Part shown: positions 12,067-24,654 of the stretch, in pieces
Layout: each line of letters starts with the position of its first letter
Position numbering within the stretch: the stretch's first letter is position 1
Assembly: GCA_015501595.1 (NCBI GenBank)
Contig: JADNRX010000212.1
Span: 1 to 64,000, forward strand
Direction of reading: 5' to 3'
DNA length: 64,000 nucleotides
Origin: Hymenopellis radicata
Lineage: Eukaryota; Basidiomycota; Agaricomycetes; Agaricales; Physalacriaceae
The notes under the pieces: generated by a model
Told to the model about the DNA's origin: nothing
The model's database searches: none
The model's input: the letters and a program-made list of their open reading frames with translations, nothing else
Made by a program: the position numbers and the translations under genes

Positions 12067-13396
12067 ATGGCTCCCCGAACTTGCGCCCTCTGCCATACGG
12101 CGCGTGCCATGCTAAAACGCCCCAAAACTGGCCAGCAAATCTGCAAAGACTGCTTTTTCTACGTCTTCGAAACCGAGGTGCACAACACCATTTCGGATTC
12201 CCAATTATTTAAACCGGGAGACCGTGTAGCCATCGGGGCGTCTGGGGGAAAGGGTATCTATCTATCTACTACGCTCGTTCCTCCTTTCACGCCTGATCCA
12301 TGTAATGGCAGATTCAACCGTCCTAGCATATGTAATGAAAGCCCTCAACGAGCGGTACAACTACGGCTTGGATCTCTTCCTGTTGTCCATCGACGAGGGC
12401 ATCACGGGGTACCGGGACGACTCGCTCGAGACTGTCAAGCGCAATCAAGAGCAATACAACATGCCGCTCAAGATTCTCTCGTATGACGAGTTGTACGGGT
12501 GGACGATGGACGCGATCGTCGCCGAGGTCGGGCGCAAGAACAACTGCACGTTCTGCGGCGTGTTCCGGCGGCAGGCGCTCGATAGAGGCGCGGCGATGCT
12601 CGGTGTGGATCATATAGTGACGGGACACAACGCGGATGATATTGCGGAGACCGTCCTGATGAACAGTACGGACACACCACCGAGCTAGAGTTCTGACGTT
12701 ATTTATATCTATCAGTTATGAGAGGCGACATTGCGCGCCTGGGCCGCTGTACGTCTATCGTGACACAGGGCGAAGACACGATCAAACGCTCCAAGCCGTT
12801 CAAGTACACCTACGAGAAGGAGATTGTTATGTGAGTCATCATACATACACTTTCCTTTCCTTTCAATCTTACACGAATCCACAGGTACGCATACTTCAAA
12901 AAGCTAGACTACTTTTCCACCGAATGCATCTACTCGCCGGATGCCTACCGAGGCCACGCACGGACATTTCTCAAGGATCTCGAAGCAGCGCGGCCCAGCG
13001 CCATTATCGACATCATACATTCCGGAGAGGCCTTTGAGATACGCGACGAGGTCAAGGCGACTCAGAAGCTACAGCGTATGGGTTTTTTTTCTTCTGCCTA
13101 GCATATATATTCAAGTTTTATTCAGAAACGTGCAAGCGCTGTGGGTATATGTCGAGCAATGAGCTCTGTAAAGCGTGTACACTTCTCGAAGGCCTCGAGA
13201 GAGGCATGGCTGCATCTGGAATCGCAAGTTTTATGTTTCCAGATGACCATCACAAGTTCTGAACCTCCCTTCTTAGACTGAACGCGCACGTAAAAAGCTC
13301 GAAGCCGAGGGCCCTACTCCGGACAACCTACGCACCATCCCATTCTTTGAACGACCATCCGCCAACCCCACAGTCATGATTGAAGGCCCATCGTAA
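12067..13396 (+). CDS. NCS6: Cytoplasmic tRNA 2-thiolation protein 1
   Basis: ATP-dependent thiolase subunit (Ncs6/CTU1, with Ncs2/CTU2) that makes the 2-thio of mcm5s2U34 in tRNA-Lys, -Glu and -Gln in the cytosol. The N-terminal zinc site is [10 protein letters not shown]...ICKDCF. The PP-loop [12 protein letters not shown] spans the first intron. [46 protein letters not shown] and the C-terminal finger [16 protein letters not shown] follow. Introns: 12254-12311, 12666-12715, 12831-12884, 13076-13125 and 13224-13276. The last uses a GC donor (GCAAGT) with a normal AG acceptor; the next exon, [18 protein letters not shown], then runs to the stop. The gene looks intact. Its first exon is duplicated at 9341-9458. 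Confidence 0.92.
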
Positions 13397-13496
13397 AACA
13401 CTTGCCCCAAAACTGCACTCTATTACTTTTATTACACTGTATCGCTAGAATGTGTGTACAACGTCGTCCGTTAAACCTAATAAGTATAGCCCAATG

Positions 13497-15935
13497 TTAT
13501 GAAACAACCTTGACAACAACAGTACTCCCACTATTGAAAGAGCCCGCAGAAAAGATGTTTGGTGTCCGTTCGAATGGAACCGTCCTGTCGTCTCCGCCAA
13601 CAAAAGGTCTTACGCCTCCATTGATGGCGAGACGAAGCACCGCGCCTATACTATCCCGTACATCCTCGCCCTCCCAGTCGACATCCTGCGCGATGCTCAC
13701 CCACGCATACCCAACCTTACTCCCCTCCTGGTTGTGCGTATTGCGCAACGACCGCAAACCAGCCTTGAAGTGCGATCCCGCACTCGGGATGATCTTCTCG
13801 GGCATGTCCCCAACGAGCGTCGTGAACTGCCCACAGCTCTTCCCTTTCCCAGTCCCATTCAAGAGCTTCTGCGACACCTCCCAAATGTCCTTCCCGCCCA
13901 CCGTATCAAGAATGGCGTCAAAGGTATCGCCGTCTCCCATGAGACGCTCGATAACACGCACAACCGCACCCCGGGCCTCGCCGTCGTCAAATACCACCTC
14001 TTCACCACCCCACTCTCGAACGCGGTCCTCAATATCGCGCATGTATTCGTCTTCATCTTTCACAGCCGGCATGGGAGCATGCACGCAGACCCGCCACCCT
14101 CTCTCCGCCAGCATCTGCACGGCCATCCCACCAATCCCATCGTGTCCTCGTAAGACAAGCGCGCGACGGCTCATCTGCCCCGGTTCGTGGTCATTCGTAA
14201 ATCGCCGCACCGCGCCATCTCCAAGGGAGTAACTGAAGTCCCAAAGGCCACAGCAAATGTTCTCACTGCACGATACGCAGACACCCCGCACAGCGGCAGC
14301 AGCGCCAATTCATCAGGGCCTATGTTCCCTTCGGACAGCGGATGCGGGACTCTGTAAACCCTGTGTCGATCCGCAACAATAAACTCTTGCAAGGCGCCAG
14401 ACTATAAATGCTAGTTTAGAGTATGTGCAGAACGACAAGAAGTGTGCATTACCTTTCTTACGTCCAGCAGTCCGACGACCCACTCACCCTTCCGTGCCAC
14501 CTCATCCTTCACCTCCCACCCACATTCCAGGACACGACCCACAAAACTCCGCCCGGGCACGAACCCCGTCGACTCTGACGAGGCTAGACGAAAATCTATG
14601 CTATCGACACCCACACTCCAGACCTGGACTAAAACGCCGTTGGCCGGAACAGACGATGGAGGCACGCGGTAGCTGGTGAATCCCAGAACGTCGCCTTTGG
14701 GCGGAGGCTTTCGATGGAACAGGCTTTTCCCACTGCCGCCAACCAATCCCCGTACAACCTCAACGCTGGCCATCGTTGTCTGAGCAATACCGCTCTTGGT
14801 CAAGTCCACGAAATCTTTGTTACCAAGAATACTCAAGCGTCTACTACTGGTGTTGACGCTTGGAGCGAAGGCGGGAGGAGGCGCTCGTGGCAGAGTTAAC
14901 GACGTATATCCTGGCGTACCCGAAGAGGGAATTGAGGGACTGTAAGATGTAGAGGCAGGGAGGCTGTGGTGGCGCGCGTGTCCGGAGGAGGCCCGCGACG
15001 GAGTAGAAACATTACACGGTCGAGCATTGGGAGGAGCGTAAGTGTTATGTATTGGTCGAAACGACCCTAGTGCGTTTTCTTCTTCCTCTAACAAGGCAGT
15101 CATACTCATCATGATACTCGGCGTTTGTTTATGGGACCGTGAGGCAGGCGACGATGAACGTGAGACAGACGGAGAGCGCGTGCTGGCGGACCGGGGAATG
15201 GGGGCACGGGTGCCATTGCCAGCAGGTTTTGTACTAGGCGGCGACGTACGCGCGCTAGATGAGCGTGTCAGTTTTGGGGTTTGAGTGGAACGAAGGGAGT
15301 TGTGTCTGGTGGGAACGCCCAGCCACTGGGAGTCCTGCGCCAAAGTATCATATTTGGCCTGTGAAGGTCGCCGTTTGGGCCGCGGGAATGGTTCATGATC
15401 ACCAGCTTCAGATGTCATGGGTGTAGTGATTCCAGTAGAGGGCGAAGAGTCAGAAGAGAAAAGAGAGTGGCCATCGAGCGATACAGATTCGACAGATGTC
15501 GATGATCTCGACGCCCATGTCTTTGTGGAGGGGATGGACTCTGGGAGATTCGGGGACACCATGGATACTCGTGGTGAAGAATTGGGAGTGTAGAATATGT
15601 CGTCAGAATCCGTATCGTCGCTATCGTCGTCGGTTTGGACTACGATTGATGGAGGCGGTAAGAAGGAAACCGCGGTGTCATTATGGTCATCATTGGTCGT
15701 TCTCAGGATAGTCTAGATGGACGTCATTTTTGATGCGTGGTACTAGAATACTAGCAATGGTGCTCACTGTTCGTTCGTCATCAGGAATAGCATGGTCCTC
15801 TCCACTAGCCACAGGCTCAGCCGAGACAATTCGTAGTAGTTGTGCCTTGTTAGAAAAGTACTGCTTTTCGGGCGGTTTCGAATATGTTTGTGATGGGCGT
15901 CCAAGTAGAGTCTGAAGCAGCGTCGGCTTTGCCAT
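13497..15935 (-). CDS. MDR-superfamily (quinone-reductase-like) oxidoreductase with long disordered N-terminus
   Basis: Starts MAKPTLLQTLLGRPSQTY at 15935. The intron at 15713-15767 (GTGAGC to ATCTAG) joins DDERT to TILRTTNDDHNDTAV. A Ser/Pro-rich disordered region of about 300 residues follows. The MDR part begins KGDVLGFTSYRVPPSSVPA, VQVWSVGVDSIDFRLA and FVPGRSFVGRVLECGWEVKD. An intron at 14402-14452 leads to SGALQEFIVADRHRVYRVPH, ELALLPLCGVSAYRAVRTF, the nucleotide-binding turn LVLRGHDGIGGMAVQMLAER, then AILDTVGGKDIW and the C-terminus. The frame breaks between VRTFAVAFG and DFSYSLGDGAVRR. Adding one G to the GGG run (plus 14240-14242) restores it. The reaction is presumably NAD(P)H-dependent, but the substrate cannot be inferred. 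No zinc-ligand motif is evident. Confidence 0.75.
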
Positions 15936-16826
15936 GCGCACCGGGCGTCGCGGTCGTCGGTTTAGAGAACAACGTTGAGGCAATTGCAACCACGACAACA
16001 ACGCCAGCAACTGATGGGGAAGAGTAGAAGGGTAAAGACTAAAGTGGAGGAACATTGATCGGTGATCGGCATTCGGTACGTCATCCGAGCGGGTGAAACT
16101 GCCCGAACTCAGACGGAACCTGTGGCGTCAATGCACACTAGTTGTTGCAACAATCGTCTTCTTATACATAAAGTCTGCATGACGAGACGAATACGCAGAC
16201 TCACCCCCGAACTGGCAACGATTCATTCGAAAGGGCAACGACATTCTGCGGCAACCCAATTGAAAGATAATGCGGAAACTGGCGCCCAGAAACACCCGAG
16301 GCGGAACCTTCGAAGTTCGAATGGTACCGCATCCGTATTGCCATCGTGGTATATGAGTAAAGCTTGAGGAGTATTGCTCTTGGTTGCGTTCAGTGACAGT
16401 CTCGCGAATCGTCCCGTCACTCCCGTGATGCCCTCGTCGATGGATAAAAGGAATGTAGTTGTAGCGGTTGAAAGTACCTTAAACAGTCAATTGGCCTTCG
16501 TAGGCGGCAATGCGTGTAAAGCCTCGTTGTCAATGTTCGCGCCTCAGAGTGCCGATTACTTAATAGTCCCTACAAACTATGTAACATCTTGTAAGTTTGT
16601 AAATTGTAGATCTATGGCCACGAGCACCGCTCTTGAATGTCTTGTAGGACTCAATTATGACGAAGCACAGCTCCGAAGCGTAAACATACCATCATATCAA
16701 AGTTCAAGAAATTGGCAGAATTCAAACAACGCCACTACACCCTGACTGTTATTGTCGTGCTACTACCTCCTCAAAAGTAGGCTATTACAGTATAAACAGC
16801 AAGCCCTCAGCCGCTCACTTCATCAT
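15936..16826. other. Intergenic
   Basis: A 124-codon frame at 16374-16745 has no recognisable domain and lies between a promoter and a 3' end. I do not call it a gene. No repeat seen. Confidence 0.4.
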
Positions 16827-19223
16827 TTAAGCAACCACTACATGCGTACCGCCCGACAACTCAATCTCTCTTCGACCGTCTTCTCTAAGAGAAGAAACAA
16901 CAGGCTCCCCATCAACCATGACCTCACTAGACTCGGAGGGAACGACAACCACCCCACTCGTTCCTTCCGGAGTCTCAATCACCATCTCGAACTCCCGCTG
17001 GCAGTCACATTCCACTTGACTCCAAACCAACCTAGCCCCGTCTCGAAGCCTCCCTCCGCAGAGTCCAAGCCACTCGGAATGGGAGCAATAGCCCACGTAG
17101 CCCCTTGGGGAGACGTCAAAGTCAATCCAACAACATGGAACGTGAGCGCGGGCGTAGGGCCCGTCGACCACCCGTGCGCATGGGACGTGTACGAAAAGTC
17201 GTTGTGGTAGCCCACGTTTGCACGGTACCTTCAAGGAGATATCAGACGTTGGCCCGCGACAAGACGGCGAAGCTTACCCCAACGACCCATTCGCAGTAAA
17301 CCCCTCGAGCAACGTAGATTGCACAGAAAGGTTCGTGGTCAACATATATCCCCATTGACTGCGCATCAAGTCGAGCGCTCTTTCGCCTTGATCAGCTACG
17401 AAGTGAGCGCGTAGCTGTCTCAAGCAGTGATGAGTGTACTTCCTCACGCTACATACGAGGATGACAGACCTCGAAGCCACCAACAAACGGAATAATAGTA
17501 TCGTTCAATTCCGGGCTAAGCGATCCAATCGGTGTCCAGAAGGCCGTCAAGCCCTCGCTGATAGCCACATCCTGGCTCTGGTTCGCCGTGACGTTGTACA
17601 TGACGGCCAGGGAGTTGCCGTCCTGCGGGTGCAGCGCCGTGGTCTCGTTGTCGCGGAACATGCCAGCCGGCCCGTCCCAAAGCAGCTCGTTATACGCGGC
17701 TTTGACAGCGGTGGCATTAGCAGCGTATTCAGCAGCCAGAGCCGAATTATCCAAAGCCTCCGCGAGGGCGGCAGATGTAACGAGGTTCTGCGTTGTTTTT
17801 CGCGTCAGCGTTCATGTGAACTTGACCAGAAAACAACGTTACCCTGTACAACAAAGCATTGGCAGCGGAGTTGTGGCCAGCACCACCGTCTCGACCCCAG
17901 TCGTTGGAGAAACTTTGCGGAACATTCATGAGGCCAGTGCTGTCAACTTGACTCTGCAGGAAACTCAGCGCAAATGTATAGTTTTCCCAAACGTTCTGGA
18001 TGAATTCGAGGTCGCCGGTGTACAGATAATAGTCATGCGCGCCAATGAGAGACCAGGATATGTACGTGTCGCTGCCATGGGCATTGATAGGTGGCCCCGA
18101 ATAGGCGAGCGCGCCAGTCGCTGGGTCTTGCGTCGAAAACATCACTAGCAGTGAGTTCTTCGATGAAATCAAATCATTGGTCGAGACAAGTTCCGTATGG
18201 GATGATATTCCCATATCACCTAGAGACACATCAGTGGCTGAAGAAGGTGATGGTCAAGCTTATACCAGGCCAGACGTTCCTGCACAGCATTACAATTAGC
18301 GAGAGGAAGAACATCTGGAAAAAGTTTTATTTACCGGTCGCGTTTCGCACCGTCAACCAGCACAGTACCCGAAGATATACCACCGTTGGCGTCATTTGAC
18401 CAACCTCCGGAACGAGTAAGCAAGAAGATTCCATACAGAACGCGAGAGCTTCTTTACCCCCACTACAATCACCAGATCGCGCTTCATTGACGTCGATGGT
18501 GTTGGTCTGAACCGTGTAGGCACCGGCATACCACAACTTGGTCAAGAAGTCCTGATCCTCAAATATCGGATCCGAAGTTGAGAAGTATCCAGTATACGCG
18601 CGCAGATCATCTTCAAACTGCGGCATAAACGTAAGCGCTACCGCAATGTCGGAGACGGTGACTGTGGCGTCGGTATTCGAAACCACGGTCAAATACCGGA
18701 ATCCACCGCGCTGTTGTCCGATAGTTTGGGTTACAGTTCCAGATGGTACGGGAGCGGCATGGATCTGCCTTGCTTCGACGCGAACAGAGTTACTCGTGCA
18801 GGAGTTATCCGAGAAATCAGGACTGATGAACTCGGCCGACTCTGTAAACGTCAGGCCAATGGCCGCGTTTTCAGCAGCATCTGTAACGGAAAACGATAAG
18901 ACACCGCCAATCTAGAATGGCTTTTCAGTGACGCATAGTAGCTTAATTAAATGTTGAAAAGTAACCTCTTTCGCAAAATCGAACACTACAGACGAGTTTA
19001 CTCCACTGAAGGTCAAGGCAGTCTCCGACGTATAAACCAAGTCGCTCGGGATGCCCGAAACATTGCCAGTACTCGAACGTATCGTCGCTGGAGAAACGTT
19101 CCTCGACGCGGGCGCGTAGTTGAAGGCATCCCAAGGTCCCGCCGGCGCGCGTGCAAATGCACCCGACACAAGTGTGGTGAGCAAAAGGTAAAGCATGAAG
19201 AGTCGAGACGTGTCCAAGGCCAT
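16827..19223 (-). CDS. Secreted GH78-type (alpha-L-rhamnosidase-like) six-hairpin glycosidase
   Basis: Begins with a signal peptide (MALDTSRLFMLYLLLTTLVS, cleavage likely near AFA-RAP). Conserved segments in order: FEDQDFLTKLWYAGAYTVQT, the catalytic-region motif DGAKRDRNVWPGDMGI, GSDTYISWSLIGAHDYYLYT, SFSNDWGRDGGAGHNSAANA, GLTAFWTPIGSL, RSQWGYMLTTNLSVQSTLLE, NDFSYTSHAHGWSTGPTPAL and a C-terminal beta domain. DGAKRDRxxWPGD is diagnostic for fungal GH78-like enzymes. Substrate would be rhamnose-containing plant polymers or glycosides, but this clade is not well assigned. Introns lie near 18905-18957, 18281-18335, 18225-18270, 17789-17844, 17414-17468 and 17226-17274. Near the C-terminus the frame breaks after KWNVTASG; one added G in GGG (plus 16994-16996) gives EFEMVIETPEGTSG and a natural end. 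Confidence 0.82.
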
Positions 19224-20016
19224 ATGCGGCCCTCTTATGAACCCACGATGTGACGTCCAGAGAAGAATCTCGCTGTGGCACATGCGCGTTATTGTTGTCC
19301 ATTGAATATGATCATGCGACGACTGTCGACGAGGCATGACGAGCAGATTGCAAATGCGTAGGATCATCCCGCGTCTGATGAAGAGGTAGAAAAGTCTCTG
19401 CAGCTGGTCGTGTACAAAATTCATTCACATCCGACCGGTCCGTTGGACATGTGATGTCTAGGCAAACGCGAAAGCACGGAGATGGAGGACATGATGAGGC
19501 CCTCAGGATGACTCTAAGCATGCATGACGAACAAGCGGACTGATTTCCGGCGTGGAGTCCGAGCAGCAATACCGTGATTGTCAGGGATTATACACGCGAT
19601 GGGAAGGTGGAGATAGGATTCCTGCCTAAACGAATACTCGAAGAGGTGCGCGCTGACAAGCACCTGACCAGCACCAAGCGGGCCCCGTACTCGTCTCGGA
19701 AAAAGAAGGCCACGAAGGTTAACGAAGCGAAGATGCCAGTGAGACACTTAGTGGGACGAGAACAACAGCGAGTCCAGAGCGTAGATGTGAGAAGTCTGTT
19801 AAGTCGTAGAAGCTTGTTAAGTCGTAGAAGCTTGTTAAGTCGTTGAAGCTAGAGACGTTGTCGAAATGTCCTACAGCCTACGTAATTGCTCCACGCTAAT
19901 GATTGTCGACACTTTACAAGCAGGCCTCCCCTCTATAATCTTCAATCCAGATAGAAAATCTTGTATTTACAACATGACTATTGATACACTACAGTCCTAC
20001 AGAACACCCACGAAAC
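19224..20016. other. Intergenic, divergent/3' space
   Basis: Upstream region of the GH78-like gene and 3' flank of the KDM3-like gene. Apart from the 18-bp tandem repeat listed separately, nothing is recognisable. Confidence 0.4.
19790..19850. repeat. 18-bp tandem repeat
   Basis: Unit AAGTCGTAGAAGCTTGTT in two exact copies (19801-19818, 19819-19836), with a diverged partial copy on each side. Each unit contains a HindIII-type palindrome AAGCTT. No coding role is apparent. Confidence 0.85.
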
Positions 20017-23000
20017 TCAAGAATCGCCCATATTCATCTTCGTGCACGACTGCCACGCATACCACATCATCGACCTCAGCTGCAAAACATCGTCCTTCCA
20101 CGCACTTCTGATATTCTGCGCCCGGAACTCCTTCGTCAACTGCTCGCACGCATTGATGTTCTCCGGACTGACATAATCAATCGCCACCTTGATACAGTCA
20201 GCCAGATTAGCGACCTAAACGCACACAGTGATCAATCAGCTCAGCGCCACCAAACAAGTTCACCAAAACACGTACCTGGTGTGCACAACCCGCAGGAATC
20301 ATGATAGCCTCCCCAGGATACTGATACACCCGATAACTCCTCACCCCGTGCTGGACGTACAACTTGTGGCGCAAATCATCCGACAAATAGTAGAGCTGAC
20401 TGTGAATGGGATCTAAATTCTCGCCATGTCTGTCGAAATTAAACTCTGCCCTCAGAAACGCGCGTAAAGATTCACTGTCCTCGCGGCGGTACAAGTCCCA
20501 GGCCGCACAGCCGTCCGAGCCGTCAGGTGTCTTGCTCGCGTATGTCATGATGTTGAGCGCGTCAGCCATGTCCATATGCAGTCGGGTGGATCCTTGGCTA
20601 CCAGGCCCAGTGTGAGTTGCCTGGGCGTTGTACATTTTAGGACCTAAGAAAGACCCGTCCGTCAGTCGCGAAGCTATCCATCGATAGAGAAGCATACCAA
20701 GATCAGGTCCCAAGACATCAGTAGGAAAATGGGACGACATGTTCAGCACGCCATCCCGCCGAACATAATCAGGGAACGGCACGGCCTGTGCGAAATCTTC
20801 ATAGAGAGCCGGGAAAATCGTCTTGAAATCCGCACTCGGAGGCCAGTCCCTCAACTTCTGCACCGTGTCCGGATCCCGTCCCTGGTAAACGCCAAACGTG
20901 CTGAAGAATTCCGCAACAGTCATTCGGCCACCGTCAAAGTTCTTCTGGCACTCCAAGAGTCGGACGCTCGTATTACCGTGATTGTGGATGAAGTAGTCCG
21001 GATCCCACTTGATCTTCAGGCGCTCCAACATTCCCTCGATCAGCATAGGTTGCCCGGCACCCCATAACCTGCGGAACTCGGAATGAGAAATAGACTCTGT
21101 CGTCGTGAATCGCGGAATGTGGAAGACCGGAATTTCGAGGGATGAAAGAGATTTCGGTGCGTCAGATACTGAAGATGTCGAACGAGAGGAGATGGAGGAC
21201 CCGTCCAGACCAGTGGTGGAGAGCGGTGTCCGGATCCCACTACTGTCCGTGCTAGATGCGGAGCTCACGAGCTCGGGCGTACTGAAATCGTTCTCCTCCT
21301 GTTCCTCCTCCCGCTCTTGGATCAGCGTCATATCCTTAATCGCCTGCTCCAGCTCCTCCCGCCCAAACCGTGTGACCTTGGTGAAGTCGCTTGAGTTGTG
21401 GTCAGACCGCTTCAAGCAGTTAAGAAATTGGGATTCGTGATCATGTATTTCTCCCGCATCGCCCGATGAGCGATGGCCTCCTCTGGCGTAGCATCTTGCT
21501 TCAGCATCGTCAGAGCTTCAACACGCAGGAAGCAATCTTTGCATGCTTCACGACCGCAAGTTCGGCACATCCACGTTTCGGAGAACGTCGAAGTCATACA
21601 TGTGTCTGTTCTTCGGTTTAGACAACAAAGCGTCGACTGATAGCGTAAACACTTACCGCAGCTTGCACGACAGTCTGTCTCACGTTGTCGGTACACGATC
21701 TCCTCATCCTGTATATGATGTAGTTCCTTCTTCAGTACAGGCAGTAATGTCCTGACTGCAGCGCCCTATGAACGATATCAGAACATCACCAAAACGCCCC
21801 AGTCCTCGATTACAGACCATAGTGATTTGCCTATGCTCTCGTGTGAAAGGAATATTCCATTCCGTGGGGAATGTGACTTCGCGGGCGGCTCCGGGGTATG
21901 GCGTCTTCACGAAGGATACGCCTTCAATCACTCCATTGCGGCGCATCAGCCAGCGCACACCCAGGAAGCGACAGGTGTCACCGGCCCATCGACGCGTACA
22001 AGACAGACAGCGAGAAACGACATCGGATCGGTATTTGGCGGCCATGCACCTAGTGTTTTGTAACTCTGCAACGAGCGTTCCGCGTTCGTCATTCATCAAG
22101 TTTTGGTATCCTGCGAACTGACCATGGTCGGCTCTTTCTTTTCCTTTTCCATTAGACGGTTCCTCCGAGGAAGATTGAACTGTTGGATATTTTGTTAGAT
22201 AAAGGACAGGAAAGGAAATGTATCGTACCATCTTGAGGTTCATTCAGCGTCAGGGCCACCTCGCCGCGCCTCTTTCCTCTTTTTGGGGGTTCTGCGATCA
22301 AGAAGGTAAAAATGTGGAAGAACGTAGGGCAATCAACACCACTCACGGCCTTTCGGACCAAAGCTGCGCTGCTGGTGTTGCTTCTTGGCACGTTTGGGCT
22401 TAGGCGGGGCACCGAACTCATCGTCATCATGGGAAACCGACCGCTTCCGCGACGAAGAGGAATCTTGATACATCATCACGTCGTCGTGGTCTGAGATGGG
22501 GTACTGGGATTCCAAGGAAGGCGTTCCTGTGTACCGAGCGACAATACGAGTGGACGCCCTGGAGCTGTGTTGCAAGGACGATGGTTGTAGCGGTGGCGGA
22601 CTATACTCTGTGATGCCATCCATTAAGGCTCCTAAAGACCAAAAGGAAACAAAATGATCACGCACCCATGCTCGAAGAAGACGACGCGCGATACTGATCG
22701 TAGTGGCTGTAAGGCGCTGCACAGAGACACAGTTATAGCTGTTCAGACATTCCGAAACAAGTTGAAGCACCTTGCGCCGACGCGTAGCTCTCTGACAATG
22801 CTGCGTTAGTCACAAGATACGCAGTAGAGACAAGTCTACAGACCTTGCTGCTGCGGGTAGGGATTCCCTTGTTGCGGAACCGACCAGCTTGAGTACGACG
22901 GTGGGGCGTAATGGTAGGGATGATGATAGCCGTTGTGCCTAGCAGGACTGCTCAACATCGGCGGGACCGGGTACTCTCCATATGCGGCAGCGTAATGTTC

Positions 23001-23138
23001 ACCCTGCCTGCTCGCACTATCCGGGCGGGCCTGGTCCCATCCAGACGTGAGCGTCGGATTCACGGGGCGCTCAGCTGGATTGAGCAGATTGATCAGCGCA
23101 TTACTAGTACGGGAGGCATAAACAGCAGCGTTGCTCAT
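20017..23138 (-). CDS. KDM3/JMJD1-like JmjC protein with zinc finger
   Basis: Fe(II)/2-oxoglutarate oxygenase resembling H3K9 demethylases of the KDM3 family, nuclear. Start MSNAAVYASRTSNALINLLN at 23138. Small exons ESYASAQ and APYSHYDQYRA lead to MDGITEYSPPP and a disordered, basic segment (PPKPKRAKKQHQQRS). A cysteine-rich finger follows: RCLSCTRRWAGDTCRF, ETDCRASC, DTCMTSTFSETWMCRTCG, REACKDCFLRVEAL. The JmjC core has FRRLWGAGQPMLIEGML, the iron motif LHMDMADALNIMTYAS (HxD) and distal His in MIPAGCAHQV. The last intron, 20215-20275, leads to VANLADCIKVAIDYVSPEN and an end at QSCTKMNMGDS. One T seems missing in the TTT run (plus 21425-21427): the frame otherwise stops between NPNFL and CLKRSDHNSSDF. 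Demethylase activity is inferred from intact iron ligands. Confidence 0.83.
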
Positions 23139-24654
23139 CGTTGCCGACGACGACGATGAGAGTGCACCAAGAGAAGCTGGTGGGAGTGGATGACTTCCCG
23201 TAAGGAATATCAACCGATTTTTGTTGATATTCAATGTCAGCCGTGATGCCGAGTCCGCGTTTGGATGCTCGTCCGTCTAAAGCCGTGTTCATAACACCCA
23301 TCAAACGCGCAATCTGAAAAGGCCTAGGGACCCCTCTGTAGATGTTGATACCGGAGAAAATGACAAAAAAGGGCATTTCTCCGACAGCGGCATGTGCTCG
23401 CTCAGCAGCGTTCGCGCCACCTGTCGCATATAGTAAGCGCAGCGCTGCATTGGACTGTATTTCTCTACCGACACTTCTCCGAGTAGCAGTCATTCCTTCT
23501 CGTCGTTCTTCTTACTTATTTGCTGGACACCTATACCTCTGCTACACGTCCTCCTCGCCCTTTCGGCGGTTCTGAGAAGAATTCTGCTTTTACCTTCAAG
23601 TATTCGCGCCCGACGCTGTAGCCAAATGCGGTACGTGATTCGAACGGGCTATCATCAACGCGTCATCATCATCTCAACTCGAACGAGGCTTACGGTTTCA
23701 AGAATGGTTGATAACGAATTACGAATATGCGGAGATTGAATATCTTCAACATGTTTTCTTGTTGATAACCTTACGGGAAGTCATCCAGTAACAAACAAGA
23801 AAGAGTTAAGTTTAAAAGTAGGCGACCGGTTTGCTTCCGCTTCGGGCAAGGGTCGCGGAGTTTCAATCCCATTTCGGGTCGTACTCCATCGCGTCTGGCG
23901 ATTCGAGGCTGAGGGCCTGCTTCCTTTCTCACTGGAGCCCCTCGCTGCTTCACCATTCTTCCGACTCTCGCTTGCTATTCACTAATTCAATTGCCTATGG
24001 CGTAACACGAGCTAAGGTCAGGTCCTCGCACACGAACTGTCAAATCTGTTGCAGAAAACAGCAAGGGAATCCTCGCCTAACGTTAAGTGGAGCATTCGCA
24101 CTAGACCGTGAAAGTATACCGGAACCTTTAGCGTGGTCATTCCATTTCCATGTCTGGACGCTCGTAAGGGGAAACTACGTGCAAACGAACAGTCTGAGTC
24201 TGCCGTAAGATTTCATGTCCACAAGTCCTCCCTGTTAAGCACAATACATTGCAAATGAACGAAACATGTTCATTCCCAGGCCCGACAACATGTCACTAAC
24301 AAAAAACACCTAAGAAGACCTACACGTGTACAAAACACAACTTCACGGGAGGCGCTACCGAACAATATCATATGTCATATCAAATGTTCCCTCAGCACAT
24401 GTGTAGTAAAATACAGAAAGACGGCATAAAACCCACCAAGAAAGAAGACACCGAAAAAACCGTGAACCCACAAGATCTCCCGCGTATATGAAAGAAAGCC
24501 CCCAAACAAAAAAAAAGAGCAAATCCCAGCAGCCCGAAAGAATGAACACAAAAAATCATGTCACAAACTAAGCAGTACTTTGAGTACTAAACCACATCTC
24601 GGCGACCATCAGCCAAAAAAGAGGAACAACGTAGTTGATGGCCGCCCAAAACCA
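23139..24654. other. Intergenic, KDM3-like promoter and SSK1 3' flank
   Basis: About 1.5 kb with only short frames. The frame at 23104-23493 (minus) runs into the KDM3-like leader but lacks domain signals. The stretch 24250-24600 is A-rich and probably 3' untranslated sequence of SSK1. Confidence 0.4.

Noticed and set aside
12666..12688. NCS6 ending STDTPPS
   Set aside because: Read-through of an intron; the next exon continues [15 protein letters not shown] as in all NCS6 proteins.
13402..14232. 276-codon plus-strand frame
   Set aside because: Antisense shadow of the MDR oxidoreductase C-terminal exon; no domain of its own.
16374..16745. 124-codon plus-strand frame
   Set aside because: No domain, no splice support, lies in intergenic space; probably chance.
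22333..22770. Separate gene starting MDGITEYSPPP upstream of the JmjC gene
   Set aside because: Small in-frame exons join it to MSNAAVY at 23138; it is part of the KDM3-like protein.
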